Shown here: piece by piece, positions 1 to 44,336 of the stretch
Layout: the number at the start of each line of letters is the position of its first letter
Position numbering within the stretch: position 1 is the first letter of the stretch
From: Cristatella mucedo
Lineage: Eukaryota > Bryozoa > Phylactolaemata > Cristatellidae
Direction: 5' to 3'
NCBI GenBank assembly: GCA_009760855.2
Contig: WPIO01000012.1
Location: forward strand, 1,797,001-1,861,000
Length of the DNA stretch: 64,000 nucleotides
Notes under the pieces: generated by a model
The model's input: only the letters and a program-made list of their open reading frames with translations
What the model was told of the DNA's origin: nothing
The model's database searches: none
Translations under genes and position numbers: made by a program

Positions 1-535
1 ATTTTATGGTTGGGAGTCGCCACAACATGAGGAACTATAGTAAAGCGTCGTGGCATTACGAAGCTTGAAAGTTTCCACTGCTCCAGGGCGTGCTAGTCTG
101 CGGAGCTTACTTGCAAAATTCTCGCGAATTCTCGCGAAATTCTTCGACGTTTTTTCTCAGCATGTTTCGACAGCTGCCGCTGCCGAATCTAGGGGGCTAG
201 CCCTATCCGACCATCCTGCGCGCCCCGCCCCACCGTCCGCTACTTATTTATTTGACTTGCCGTTCTTCGGACCCAGCTCTGCTTCTATCACTTTCTATGC
301 GTTTCGCAAGGCTTAGGACTTGAGTGATTAAGCTGCAACAGAAACATGGCTGTACATGCAACACGCGTGCACAGCTTGGGAGCCTCGAGTCTAGATACCT
401 AGGTCCTCATCTAGGCATCTATCAAGATCCGGCTGTTGCGGCGCGCCAACGTTTCATTGTAACTGAATGAAGGCGAGCAGAGAGGAGAAATTAGCAAAAT
501 CCATTAAATTTTAGGAGAACGATCGAAGCCGCCAA
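1..535. other. No gene recognised
   Basis: A plus-strand frame at 50-316 (AKFSRILAKFFDVFSQHV) is open but has no supporting context. Nothing else was seen. Confidence 0.4.
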
Positions 536-1538
536 TGTAATGTATCTCCGTCTGTAACTCCACAAAGTCATAAAGACCATGTGGGTGTTACGCAGGAGTG
601 TTTTGCATAGCGCACTCACAGCCTAAGCGGCTTTCGGTAAGCATTCGGTAGCCAACACACTTCGTCTCACCTAACAAAGAGAAAGTGGGAAGCATAGCTG
701 AGTCAGGAGAGCAGTTGAGGTAGTGAGTAGCATAGAAGTAGCAGTTCAGGACCGCTGAAAAAGATGTGCCATAGTCGGCAGTTGGAGAGTAGTTGTCGTT
801 GAGTAAGAATTGTGGAAGCGAGTTCCACAGTCTAGGACCTGCAGAGCTAAAGCTTCTCTCGCCAATGGTCTTTAATCGGAGGAATGGAACAGCTAATATA
901 TTGTCCACACCGGACCTGAGGGCTCGAACAGGCTGAAACTGATGCAGCAGCTCAGCCAGGTATGAAGGAGCCAAGCCGTGGCGGGCCTTGTGGGTCAGCG
1001 TAAGAACTTTGCTCTGTATCCTTTGCTCAACCGGCATCCATCCTAGCTCCTTCAGCAAAGGAGACACGTGCTCGAACCGCTGGGACTTGAAGACCAGCCT
1101 TGCAGCCATATTCATTGTCCGTTGTAGTGGCATAATAGCTTTCTTTGGCAGCCCAGCCAAAAGGGAATTACAATAATCAAGCCGAGACAGAACTAGAGAG
1201 CTAGTTAAATTTTTTTCAAGCCACTGTAGGAGACAGCTCCTAATCTTGGACAGGGATCGGATGTGATGGCTAGCTGTAGAGGCAGTCTTCTGAATGAAGC
1301 TTTTGAAATTGAGGCAGCTGTCGAACACGACACCTAAATTTCGAGCAAGTGGTGATGGCCGCACAATAGCGTCACCTATTAGGACGACAAAGCCTTTTAA
1401 TTCAGCCACACGCTTAGGGTGTCCTATGAGCAGCAGTTCGGTTTTATCATCATTTAATTTCAGGAAGTTTTCCGACATCCAGGATCGAATATCGGCAAGA
1501 CAAGCATTCAGTTTCTCAGTTGCGGCAGCAGATTCCGA
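536..1538 (-). mobile_element. LINE A (CR1/L2-like), 3' fragment
   Basis: The minus strand encodes 296 residues of the reverse transcriptase C-terminal region (MSENFLKLNDDKTELLLIGH through LDYCNSLLAGLPKKA and GERSFSSAGPRLWNSLPQF), ending with the family 3' tail at 536-690. It is nearly the same protein as the longer copy at 60.3-62.6 kb, so the two are closely related insertions. It is 5' truncated and lacks the YADD motif. Confidence 0.9.
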
Positions 1539-2888
1539 ATGTCCCTGACTCGTAATTCGAAGATCTTACGTCAGACTGTAGCGCCCATGATCTGGATGGG
1601 CGGCAGTAGGAGCGTGCCAGTGGTTTTATTCTCACAACATCGTACCTTCTCTCTGCCTAGATTTCGACGAGTGAAAAAGAGAAAGATGCTCAGCTCTCAA
1701 AGCTGACGACGGATAGAACCACAGAGCGGCAGCGGACAGCTGACAAGCTCAAACGGAAGGTGCGTAGGCATGGCCGTCGAAGTCGAATGCGAAATGCTCG
1801 AAATCACTCCACGAAAAAGGGGCGTGAAAGCTCGCAGCCGAGCGACGTTAGCGCTCTCTGCGCCCGCCTCCCACTTCCGGAACCTGACTGAACGCTCGTG
1901 CTCTGTGCTCGTCATTTTCCAGCGGTACGCTGGTAGCCCTCGCACCCCATAGCCGGCGTAAGTCCTCGTTGCTTCTGCAATCACGTGACTGAGCCCAACA
2001 ACGAATCCTGCCGTGAGTTGGAAGTGAAATCGAGCAGCAATGGCAGTTCGACCCGATGCGTAGGCAGCACGATGTCATTTTGTTAGGGCATAAATTAATA
2101 TAAAGCTATTTTGCAATTAATTTGCATTGTGCACTTGAGGCCTGCAAATGGAGAGGATTTCAGGCCACAGTGTTGATAGGAGAAAGTCGGACGCAGAGCC
2201 GATGATTTCGTGTTGATGCAAAAATTGATATACATACTGTTGCCATATTCCGCAAGTGAACATTAGAGGTAAGAGCAGGTAATCAATAAATGCTATATGA
2301 TGAACCAAACTTGTATTTATCTTTTTTCTTGGTAGAAAATGTTATTTCTCAATTTTTTGTAGCTCAAAATATATAAAATAGCTATTAATCGGCATACAAT
2401 TTGCTTATGTAGCCAAGGAAGTTATAAATGTGAAAATGTTTTTAAGAAATGGCAAATATAGCTATACCAAAACCCCGGCTCGCAATAAAAAAATCCTTAT
2501 TTTCTAAAAGCTTTAGTTTTTTGCAAACGTTCGCACTGTTAAGTCATGCTGCCATACAACTCAACTAAATTTTTTCATAAGGTAAAAGTTTTGGTATTGG
2601 ATCTGTCTACATTTCCTGTCGATCTCTAAGCGAAATAGTCGAGGCGCGGTTTTGACCAGTTGTTTTTGTATCAATATTTTACAATAAGGTGTACATTTCT
2701 TAATAATTTCAAAAGATGTGAATGTTGGAATAAATACAGGAGCCATAAGCTCAAAAGTAAACGTTAGTTCCAGGCTTGCCTAAGTTGCTCCGAATACAGA
2801 GCCCTTCAGACGAGAGCAGCCAGTCAGAAAGTGAGGAAGGCGTTGCAGATCCACGAGAAGTTTCAGAGGTAGCGATAGTGAACTATGA
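1539..2888. other. Intergenic, AT-rich on the right
   Basis: No gene or known repeat was recognised. 2090-2760 is strongly AT-rich. Confidence 0.5.
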
Positions 2889-3013
2889 TTCACTTGGATA
2901 GCGCCCTAAGAAGACTTACTCTCTACCCAAACGGCATATGCCATGTGTATGCCATAGGGCTCGAACCAACGATCCTGGTCGTTGAAGGCGAGTACCTTAG
3001 CCCTGGTCCAAAC
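2889..3013 (-). mobile_element. SINE II (tRNA-derived, LINE B-like tail)
   Basis: Minus strand: CCAGGGCTAAGGTACTCGCC, B-box-like GGTTCGAGCCC, then a tail AAGTCTTCTTAGGGCGCTAT resembling the LINE B 3' end. Confidence 0.72.
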
Positions 3014-3279
3014 CAAAAGTGAGGAGAGAGACACACGCTAGTGCAACCAAATACCTACATACACAATTTGATCAGAGATCTTGGTCTCGCCGCGTCTAAT
3101 GCCGAGCCATTGAGGTCTAGGCTGAATCAGTAGAGTGCGAATGATGAAAGCGAGCCAGAGAGGAAGCGCCAACAAGCATGCTCCAGATTCTTTACCTGTC
3201 GGGATGGATTCTGCTTCATCTGCAACGTGATCAGTGTGTTCGAGGCAAAGTCGAATCGCTTCTAGCAGCACTACAGTGT

Positions 3280-3402
3280 CTCATTGACAGCTCATCCAGG
3301 CGCCTCATTGACAGCTCATCCAGGCGCCTCATTGACAGCTCATCCAGGCGCCTCATTGACAGCTCATCCAGGCGCCTCATTGACAGCTCATCCAGGCGCC
3401 TC
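3280..3402 (+). repeat. Minisatellite, 24 bp x 5
   Basis: Five near-identical copies of a 24-bp unit (CTCATTGACAGCTCATCCAG plus GCGC). The period is a multiple of three, so it leaves two forward frames open, but no gene context supports coding. Confidence 0.95.
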
Positions 3403-3533
3403 TAAGCCGTGCTGCTCCAAGACGGGAAAGCGCACTCATCTCTTCCCCTTGCTCTCTAACCTCAAAAGAGGATTACAGAAGCCTCAAAACCCTGGAGGCC
3501 ATGGGAAGCCATATAGGCGCCATGATGTGCTGA

Positions 3534-4345
3534 TAATGCTAATAATAATACATTTGTTATAGCGCCCTCGGAGAACTCAGTCTCTTTCTAGGCACTTTAA
3601 ATTTACTGCAAAGGAAGCATGACCGAAATGGTTGCTGATAGCATGCTCAATGAAAACAAGTATAACTTGGTTAGAGGTGACATGCACAGGGTCAGCATGC
3701 AAATATAGTTAGTGTCAGCATGCACAGTGTCAGCACGCATAAACGCATGAAGTACGAATCACGTGGACCCACAAAATACTACGATACATAGATGCGATTT
3801 GTTTTTTTTTTAAATGTGGTCACGTCAGGTGACGTCGTGACGCAAGTCGGAAGTGAGTTCCTGGCCTTAGGGGCATACGAACTAAAGGCACAGTCTACAA
3901 AGGATTTGATATCTGCACGAGGTATAGGTAAACAATAGATTCCGAAAAGCGGGTGGTGCGATGCTTAGCCTGGTGGGGAATTGATCTGATAGGTAAGCTG
4001 GAGCCAGCGATGAAGGAACCTAAAAGTGAGTGTCAAAACCTTGAAGTCGACGTGTTTCTTGACTGAACCGGTGCAGGTCTGCGAGCAGTGGTGTGATTTG
4101 GCAACTGTGACGCTCACGACCGACAAGCCTAGCTGCAGAGTTTTGCGCCAGCTGTAAGCACCTGAATGCACAGACCGGTAAACCAGAAAGCGCCGAGTTC
4201 CAGAAGTCGAGACGGGATGTCACAAGTCAGTAGACTAATTTAGATTTGGTCTTCCTGTCTAAACAAGCATGCACTTTAGCAACGTCATGTAGCTGAAAGT
4301 AGGAAGACTTGACTGTGGAGCTGATGTAGTCGTCGAAAGTGTGCT
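3534..4345 (-). mobile_element. LINE B (CR1/L2-like), degenerate 3' half
   Basis: Starts at the left with the family 3' end (TAGCGCCCTCGGAGAACTCA) and runs through the RT C-terminal region in broken frames. Confidence 0.82.
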
Positions 4346-4859
4346 GCCATCCATATGCAGAGTCATTCATATATGCAGCAAGGTAGTTGAGAGAATTGGA
4401 TCAAAGCAGACGTATAACTGATTTTCATCTGCATCGAAATGAATTCCTAGATTGTGCCTCGCAATCGCATCGGCAAGAGGGAGAGTATAAACCGTGAAAA
4501 GAGCGGAACCAAGCGCCGAGCATGGAGGTACCTCATACTTCAGAGGTTCCTCGGATGACCTTTGATGATAATGGTGGTGGTTGCTGATGACAGGTGAAAG
4601 GTAATTGGAGACTTTTCTTCGCTATGTTGTCTTAGAGCTAAGAGGTATCTGACAGCTAAGAGCTCTTTGCACTTGGAGGAGCAATTTGTGAAAGTGATTT
4701 GCAGTGTAATCGTAAGTCCAAAGAACTAAAAATCGCAATTTTTAATGTTTTCACTCGGGATATGGGTAACTTTCAAATTTATCTCTGTCCAAGTCACAAG
4801 AGAAGAGTGTGTGTGTGTGTGTGTGGGAATTGTGGCAATTTTTAAGTACTTTTCAGGCA

Positions 4860-5190
4860 TAATAATTAACACTATAATATAGTAATAATATATTTGTACA
4901 GAGTTATCGGAGAACGTAATATATTTTTATACGCTTTAAATGTACTGTAAAGGAAGCATGTGCACGCGGTTAGTGGTAGCATGCACGGTGTCAACACGCA
5001 TACAATAAGTAATGGTAAGATGCACATTGTCAGCACCCATAAGCACACAAATGACGAATCACAAGGAACCAGCAAATGCTTTGAGGAACAGATGCGTCTT
5101 GAGCTTCTTTTCAAATTTCTTCAAGTCGGGGAATGTTGTGACGTCAGTCAGGAGTGAGTTCCGGGCTTTGGTAGCGTGCAAACTAACGGC
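4860..5190 (-). mobile_element. LINE B 3' fragment, degenerate
   Basis: Tail plus 3' UTR (GTTAGTGGTAGCATGCACGG, GTCAGCACCCATAAGCACAC) and the end of the ORF, diverged. Confidence 0.7.
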
Positions 5191-5416
5191 ATCATGTATT
5201 AACCAGTAGCAACACCTGTGCTACGTAAATAGTGTAGCAACTTGTGCAGCATTGCATAATTTCAAGGATTCTGCATGCCAATATTCTGCTGCTATTCTAA
5301 AACTACTTTTCGTTCGTCGAGCATAGTTTCCCCACTTTAAAATCGGCCTGTTTCAATCAGAAGAAAATTGTCCAAAAAAAGCCCAAAAATAAATAAGCCG
5401 TACCAGTCAGTAGTCG

Positions 5417-5710
5417 ATGCATTGTAAAGCTCCACGGGCTTCACGCGCGCCCCAGGGTAACCTGTCGGAAAGCTCTGTCCAGAGGGCCTTTTGGCTAAAA
5501 GTGACTCGCATGCACAGGTGCTTAACGTCGAGTGGGGGCACCGTCGCGCGACCATCATGCACAGGTGCTAAGCGTCGAGCGGAGGAGGACCGTTATGAGA
5601 TCCTTATGCGCAGGTGCTCGAAGTTGACTTCGGAGCTGGTACGGACCATGAGCGGAGCTCTAATTACTTACTTGTCTGACTTCCTGCCTGTACTTCAGCT
5701 CTGCAAGTAG
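5417..5710 (+). other. Unassigned ORF over an imperfect triplicated motif
   Basis: A frame of 97 codons ends RRAEEDRYEILMRRCSKLTS and then ELVRTMSGALITYLSDFL. The motif ATGCACAGGTGCTTAACGTC recurs imperfectly about every 45-50 bp (near 5509, 5556 and 5606). A GTACGG donor at 5640 would follow the coiled-coil-like part in phase 0. It could be an upstream exon of the plus-strand gene, but no acceptor was convincing. Confidence 0.22.
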
Positions 5711-6538
5711 ATTTTTTTCAACGTCTAGCTTTCCTTTCCATTGACCTTTTCATTTGTCAAACTTTGAGCGCAATACGAAGAGATTTTCTGTGCTTGAGGT
5801 TACCATTGTCGAGCCAGGTGCTTACATTTTCCTTGTTGGCCATTGTGACTGAAAGTAGCATTGTCGATAGAGGACACCAAGTCCGCTACCTCCTGCTATT
5901 CCGACGAAGTCTGTACTGGGCGTCTGGAACAAAACAGCTTCAGATCCTGATTAGCAGTGTGCTTGTAATATGTAATTCATCTCTTATTAATCTGATAATT
6001 TGAAATCCTGATGCCATTGACTATCTTTTAAATTTCGCACCTGAAATCAAGATTCAAAATGATCTGTGATGAGCCTCTCCCTCTCCGCTTTTCCTGAAAT
6101 AAGTCTGAATTTGAGACACGATGTCTATTTCAAAGCACTGGAGAGCCGCCCGAGTGACTTCTACTGCTTCTTAAAATAAAGGTTTCCCTGCGGTCGAGGT
6201 GAAGGTCGGAGGCACCTTCGGGCCCCGCATCAGGCATCAAAAGTTTCCTGCTCGAACATTGATCAGTAGTTATTGAGGGTGGCACATACTCTGCAGGGCA
6301 GTGTGCATTGCCGAAGATATCAGGCCAACCAGATGCGACATTGATAGACAGGCAATGTGAGCCTGTAAGGATGGAGATAGCTGTAGCGCTTTTGCAGTCA
6401 GGCAGTTGGCTGGTGTTTGAATAAAGCTGCTCTGACAGACAGACTTATCCGCTACCCAAAGAGGTTATTACTCGTTGGCAGGGGCGCTACCGGAGAGGCG
6501 GACACAAAAAATATCAGTGAAAAGACTGCAAGGAACTA

Positions 6539-38421
<31,883 letters not shown>

Positions 38422-40422
38422 TCAACTAATGCGCATAGGAGTTTCCCGCGACGAATTGGTTAATTTTTGCAACTGCAAACACCGCAGTGACGGCAAAAAT
38501 TGGTTTGTTTGTAAGGCATCCGGCAAGTTCATTGGTTCGTTGCGTTCGCGTTGGCTCTACTGCACTCTGCGTATTGCCACACCGTTGCTCAGCCTCTGGC
38601 TATTTAGAGGCAAATGTGGGCGTCTCCCTCAAAGAAAGGACGCAGGGGAAGATCGGGGGGGGGGAGGGAGGGGCTTAATCGCTTCCAGCATCGCCCGACC
38701 AGCGGCGCTTCCATGCCTTCGATGCATTCATTACGCGATGACGACCTGCCTGCGTTCGCGGAGCTGGGAAAAGTGCAGAATGACGTCCGCTCGCATGCGC
38801 GCCTCTCTGGAGGCGGGACGGGTATGCAGAAATGACTCGCGGGTGGCTCCTATCGTCTGAGCGTCTAGTCGCAGCGCTTCGGTGTATACGTCGACGACGA
38901 GCCTGTCAATGCGAACCGAATTAACAAGCAACCGTAGGAGGCGGTTCCGGTGCAAACGCTAATGCACACCACATTCAAGCTAAGCTATGCAAAAGTGACT
39001 CTCGGCGGCTCCGGCGGCCAGCGGCGGCGGAGATCGTTTTAATTAAAGCAGCTGGCGCTGCGGGACCGTTCTCCAAAAATGGCGAGAGCAGCATTTTCAA
39101 GCGGCCCGGCGTCGTCTCGGCAGAATCACAACGTCCGTCTACCACCCGCACTAGCACTTCTCTAATCTTGTGTCGCGGCGTCGGTACAAACGTGTGGAAG
39201 GTTTCGATTTGTAAATTTTATTTTAGAGTCTACTCTTATGAATGCTTTGAGGGTCCATCGCCCGCAGGTGAGCTGACTGACGTATTTTTTGCTTTTAAAC
39301 CTCAGAGACGGTCACACTAAATTGACGCGTTTTACCAGCGTATGCTGAGTTCTCAATACAGCGTGCGCAGTGCGTGTGAAGAATCTCGCTTGATATCTTT
39401 ACGTCGAATTTTTATCCGCGTTCCGAGCTCAGAGCGCTGTTACATGCAAGCAAGCGGGAATCGTAACACAGGTCATGCAAGGATAGAGCACGCGATGAAC
39501 GTGCTGCACAAATGCGAAGCGACTGGGATAGATGCTCTGGGAGAGTTTATGCGTGCGATGGGGTAGCAGCCGGCTGCTCTGACTGGTCTGCCCAGGCATC
39601 GTTCTCAGAACCTCAAACTAATGCCTCCAGGCTTAAGTTTACTAGGTTAATGCGTCCGTCGAGGTATGCGGTTCAATGGCATAAATCAGTGACAACTAGT
39701 CCTAGCGAAGGGTCGCACTAAAAAAAATAAGCTGATTTAACATTCTTATTTACGTAGTGGCAGATGATTTTTAACGACAATGAGGTGCTGTCCGAAAGAA
39801 GCGGTCGCTGGACAGCTGGACTGCCCCGCCCATCTGGAGCTTTCGCTTAGACGGCTATAATAGCTCATAGCGGGGGGGGGGGGGCGGGAGCGAGAAGAAC
39901 ATAGGCTGAGTCCGGGCCCTCTCCCCCAAGGAGCCTTGCTCGGCTAGGATGGTCACTAATATTCCCTGAAAGAATGGTGCACGTGTGTCCACCCCGCCCG
40001 CCCGCCTCCCACCACCCCCCTCCGATCTTGGTTCGGCTGGGACGATTACTGAAGTAAGAGCCGCGCTCGAAATCTCTGCTTGGCGTAGACTATTACTCAT
40101 TTCAACTTATAGGGACAGCAAGAATGGGACTTGTTGTGTCCGCCACCTCGATCTTTGCCTTGCTGAGACGGTTACGAATCTCTATTGCTAGGAGCAGCAA
40201 AAATGCTACTCGGTACGTCCACCTGACCTCTGAGCCTTGCCAGGCTGGGACGGTAGTAATCCCTACCGATAAGGAGCTGTACAAGGTCTGCCAGCCACCC
40301 CCAAAGCGGCAGAGCCTTTCCCAGTCGGAGCAACTGATATGAGCCACAAGCTCGGCGAGGCACTAATCGCACAGTGGTTCTTATAGATGGTCCTCATGTC
40401 GCGAGAAGAGAGCGAGGTGAGG

Positions 40423-40622
<200 letters not shown>

Positions 40623-41642
40623 CTCGGACTACTCGAGGGAGACAGAAAGTTCAAGTGTGAGAGGAGGAACCAGATGCTGAGTGCTACTGGCAGTTACACA
40701 TGAAAGGAAGCATCGAGGAAGACAAGGGATGAGAGTGTACACACTCAGCGTCGAATCTGAGTTAAGAACGCGAGCACTCTGTCCTAGTGCACGTTTAGTT
40801 CATAGAAGACTGCTAAACTAGTGTTCTATAGCAATAATGCTTTACCCACTGTGTGACGAATTTTTAGAAAAGTGTAATGACGATAGTACGTTAGATTCAA
40901 GTCATTTTGAATACTGGCAAGTGACCGTGAAATTTGCAACCGAATAATCTGCGATGGCCTCCCAAAGTCGAACAAACACTTTCTTTTCCCTTGTGTAGAC
41001 TTATGAAACTCTTTACAGCTCTTGTAGTATATTTTCTGCTGCTCACGAAATCCTACGTCGCATCCATACATATATGCGCTGGTAAGAAATAATATACTGC
41101 AAGCAATACAAATAGAATACAATAATAATTATCGGTGAATGCGGATGGATGGGGTGGAGGTGGTTTGCAGCCCCCTCTTCAGTCGGCGGCATGCCCAAAA
41201 AGGAGTGTGCCATTCGAAATGATTGGCTGGCTCATCAAGGTCAAGGCTAAGCCCTCCTCTTAAAAGGCTGATTCTAGCTACGACATTTATAAGTGATCTA
41301 CTAGCGCTACGGAAGTCGTATTTCTCGGAGTCTGCTTTTCACAAGCGAAATCATTTGCAGCGCTTCTTGTGCAACTGGTTAAAGGTAGCCAGCCACAACA
41401 GTTCACTTAGTGCTGAAATTATTTGCTCCGCATCGCTGTCTAAATAGCTTGGCAACTATGTCAGCTAACGCATACTTCTTTCCTATCCTTTGAGCTTGCA
41501 CAAAAGCAATGCTGCACGAGCCCTGAAAGGGCTTTCATAGAGAAGCTTAACCTCTTTCTGCTTGCAGAAGCCAACTGGGTACCTCATTAGAATTTGGTTT
41601 CGATATTAAATTTGACGTTAATATACGTTTAGTTAGAATATA

Positions 41643-41644
41643 CA

Positions 41645-41691
<47 letters not shown>
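41643..41691 (+). repeat. (AT)n(GT)n microsatellite
   Basis: A short AT run followed by GT units. Confidence 0.9.
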
Positions 41692-41692
<1 letters not shown>

Positions 41693-41784
41693 GCATATAA
41701 TAACGATTTTAGTATAAATAAAATTAAGTTAATATTCGTATCCAAACATGGCTTGAAAATCCTGGCCCGCCAGGTATTCGTGAG

Positions 41785-41950
41785 CCATGATGGCACACTA
41801 GGTAAGGCGGTTGCTTTCACGACCTCGGTCCCGAGGTCGTGGGTTCGATTCCTGTGGTGGGCAATCCTTTATCGCCACTGCAAGCGGTGGTGATAGCCGT
41901 AAAGGCTCTTCTGTCGCTATACAAAAAGAGGCTGTTTAATCAGCTAGGAT
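41785..41950 (+). mobile_element. SINE I copy, full length
   Basis: GTGAGCCATGATGGCACACT, AGGTAAGGCGGTTGC, B box GGGTTCGATTCC, GTGGTGATAGCCGTAAAGGC, tail CTATACAAAAAGAGGCTGTT. It is a good type copy for the family. Confidence 0.88.
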
Positions 41951-42084
41951 TTTTTTTATTTCTAAAAAAACAGCTCGCCACCGATATGTCTGTAAGGGGT
42001 ACAGACGTTCCCCCGGGGCATTTCTCGCCCAGACATTTCCCCCAGCCATTCCACCCTGCGGTAGGACATACCCTCCGGGTATAT

Positions 42085-42157
42085 GGTTTAGGGTTTAGTG
42101 TTTTCAGGTTTAGAATTTAGGGTTTAGCGTTTAGTGTTTAGAATTTAGGGTTTAGGG
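42085..42157 (+). repeat. Degenerate TTTAGGG-like array
   Basis: About ten diverged units such as GGTTTAGGGTTTAGTGTTT and AATTTAGGGTTTAGGG. It resembles the TTTAGGG telomere repeat but is short, interrupted and internal. Confidence 0.7.
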
Positions 42158-42352
42158 CGGGCTGCGCCTCCCCCCCCCCGCCTAAATCTACCCTTCGTTG
42201 TATTCTGCGCTTAACTAGTACGTATTAGGGCGTAACTAGATCTCTTGAGCTCGAGTTATACTCAGTAGACCTCTGAGGCTTAGCGCTCATTTGCAGGAAC
42301 GTGCGGCACACGGCGTAGTACGCGCCCACTTTGACGGGTACGAACAAGTGCC

Positions 42353-42355
<3 letters not shown>

Positions 42356-42413
<58 letters not shown>

Positions 42414-42425
42414 GTACATATACAT

Positions 42426-42476
<51 letters not shown>
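42356..42476 (+). repeat. (TA)n(CA)n(TA)n microsatellite
   Basis: A TA run, a short CA run, then TA again. Confidence 0.93.
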
Positions 42477-42479
<3 letters not shown>

Positions 42480-42697
42480 ATTCTTAGTTATAAACTCATC
42501 AGCATAGGGGGGAAAGTCCTACGGGGGACGTCCAGGGTGGAAATGTCCAGCAAACTGTCAATAGAATATTAAGTAACTCGGATCAATTCTGCACCTTAGC
42601 AAGACAGTATTCGCCTACTTACAATTCACAGCCACTGCAGTTTTTGTCACCCCCGTAAGCCAGGTGCAGGTGTGCGTGGTGCAGCTGACTCCACCTT

Positions 42698-43128
42698 ATG
42701 AGATGCACTCTTGTCAGAGTCACTACTGTCATTTCATGCCGCAGTATCAACGAACGTCTCAACTCTTTTGACGGGCACAAAATGCACCTAGTAAATACGA
42801 CGGACGTAGTTCGTCTCATCCGCGAACATGCTACCCTAGGAACAAGCAAACACTTCTTATATATAGGCAGTTGCACCCAGCAATGCATGCACACGAGCCC
42901 TCAGCCGACATCAATCGAAGCCACTTCTTCCACTGTGTGCTTCAATGCTGGTACATTGAATACGTCAGATGCGATTGGATTTCCTCAAAACCGTTACAGC
43001 AGGGGGTTAACAAGAGGCGACACATCCTTGGCGAGTCGGTACGGTCAGTAGGTCACGCCTGCATAGCAGCCTATCATGACCATTTTTTTAAGAACATGGT
43101 CGAGCAATTCTACCGTTACATGCTTTAG
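42698..43128 (+). other. Two overlapping unassigned ORFs, possible decayed coding sequence
   Basis: The frame 42698-43051 reads ERLNSFDGHKMHLVNTTDVV and continues RLIREHATLGTSKHF. The frame 42871-43128 then reads INRSHFFHCVLQCWYIEYVR and ends FYRYML before TAG. The good-looking sequence switches frame near 42870, as expected for a frameshifted gene or transposase. The family was not recognised. Confidence 0.3.
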
Positions 43129-43458
43129 CCGCCGAGCCCTGGGAGAGTCGAGCACCGAGGAGGCTCAGCACAACTTACAGGGCTCCCGTCCTAAGTCTGC
43201 CACCCAAATGCAGAATTGAAGGCCTGCTGCTTCGGTGAAGCAAGCCTTCTCTTTGATAATGTCGTAGTATGGCTGTCTCGTCTGGCTGCTGACCCGGAAC
43301 CTGAGTGACAAAAGGTTCAAAGTACTCGAAAGTACTTATGATTCACCATTTCTAGAAAAGCCGAGACTCTGCACTGAACAGACGGCCCGGGAGACTCTTG
43401 CGGACCGTTCAATGAAGAAACTGTTATCGGGCCGCCTGGCAATCGGTCACAATCTTTG

Positions 43459-43581
43459 CTGATTTAACAGCCTCATTTGTATATTGCGGCAGAAGGGACT
43501 TGTCAGCTATCACTACAGCTTTCAGTAGGCAATATAGGATGGTCTAACTGCAGGACTCAATCCACGACCTCGGTCGGCAAG
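43459..43581 (-). mobile_element. SINE I, 5' truncated copy
   Basis: Tail, body and B-box region are present on the minus strand; the A-box region is lost. Confidence 0.7.
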
Positions 43582-43744
43582 TCTCTGAAAGCTCACCACA
43601 GAAGTAAAAGACCAAATTCTTTCGAAACTCCAATATACGACGTATCTTTTAAAAATTGCTGATAGCCCCTCCGGCCAACCTGAACCTGCATGGAGGGAGG
43701 TGCTGTCCAGCAGCCTTTTTTTTTTATCCCGATCCAAATAAGAG

Positions 43745-43892
43745 GTCGTCGGAGCTGCTTGCCGAAGGCTCGAGCGATACATCCGAAACGCCTCGAGGGC
43801 CACTCTGTTCGATCGCAGCTCCCAAGCAGTACGGCGGCAGTAGCACGAAAGGAGCTACCAGGCTCTGGGGGAGGGGCCGGCCGGTGGCCTAA
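43745..43892 (+). CDS. Possible alternative last exon
   Basis: A long pyrimidine tract (43716-43730) precedes an AG at 43743-43744. One base then gives phase 2, and the frame reads SSELLAEGSSDTSETPRGPL and on to a TAA at 43890-43892. The phase matches the donor at 37572, so it could be an alternative C-terminus. It could also belong to an unrelated gene or be chance. Confidence 0.22.
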
Positions 43893-44336
43893 AGAAATCA
43901 TTGTCGGTGCTGAGCTCACCACTTCCCGGACGCTTTCGTAGAGGGTGGGAGCCAAGTCACAACTATCCCTCTGCCGACTGCTGAGCCAGCACGTACAGCA
44001 TACCTTACCTTAAGCAAGAGTAGAGTGCCGGTTGTGACAAATAATTAGCCCAAGCAAGCAGCATCAGGATCCAAGTACTGAAAATGCCATTTTGTGTGGT
44101 TTAATTAATGGAAAAATGGAATGGTCAATGTAAGCACACCCACACTCCTAAGAAAAGGCTATCAGTGAGGGTGAACAGGTGCCAAGGTCCTCAATAATCC
44201 GTGCATGAAACAGTACAGGTGCTTACAATAAATGCTACTTGATGTCAAGGATTGCTTCCATCGCTTAAAGGCAGTCAAAGGACTACTACTAGGAGGTGAG
44301 CTTCGATCATACATCGCATAGACACGTTGGTCCTAG

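Noticed and set aside
3178-3562. Two overlapping frames with 8-residue repeats
   Set aside because: Created by the 24-bp minisatellite; no splice or start context.
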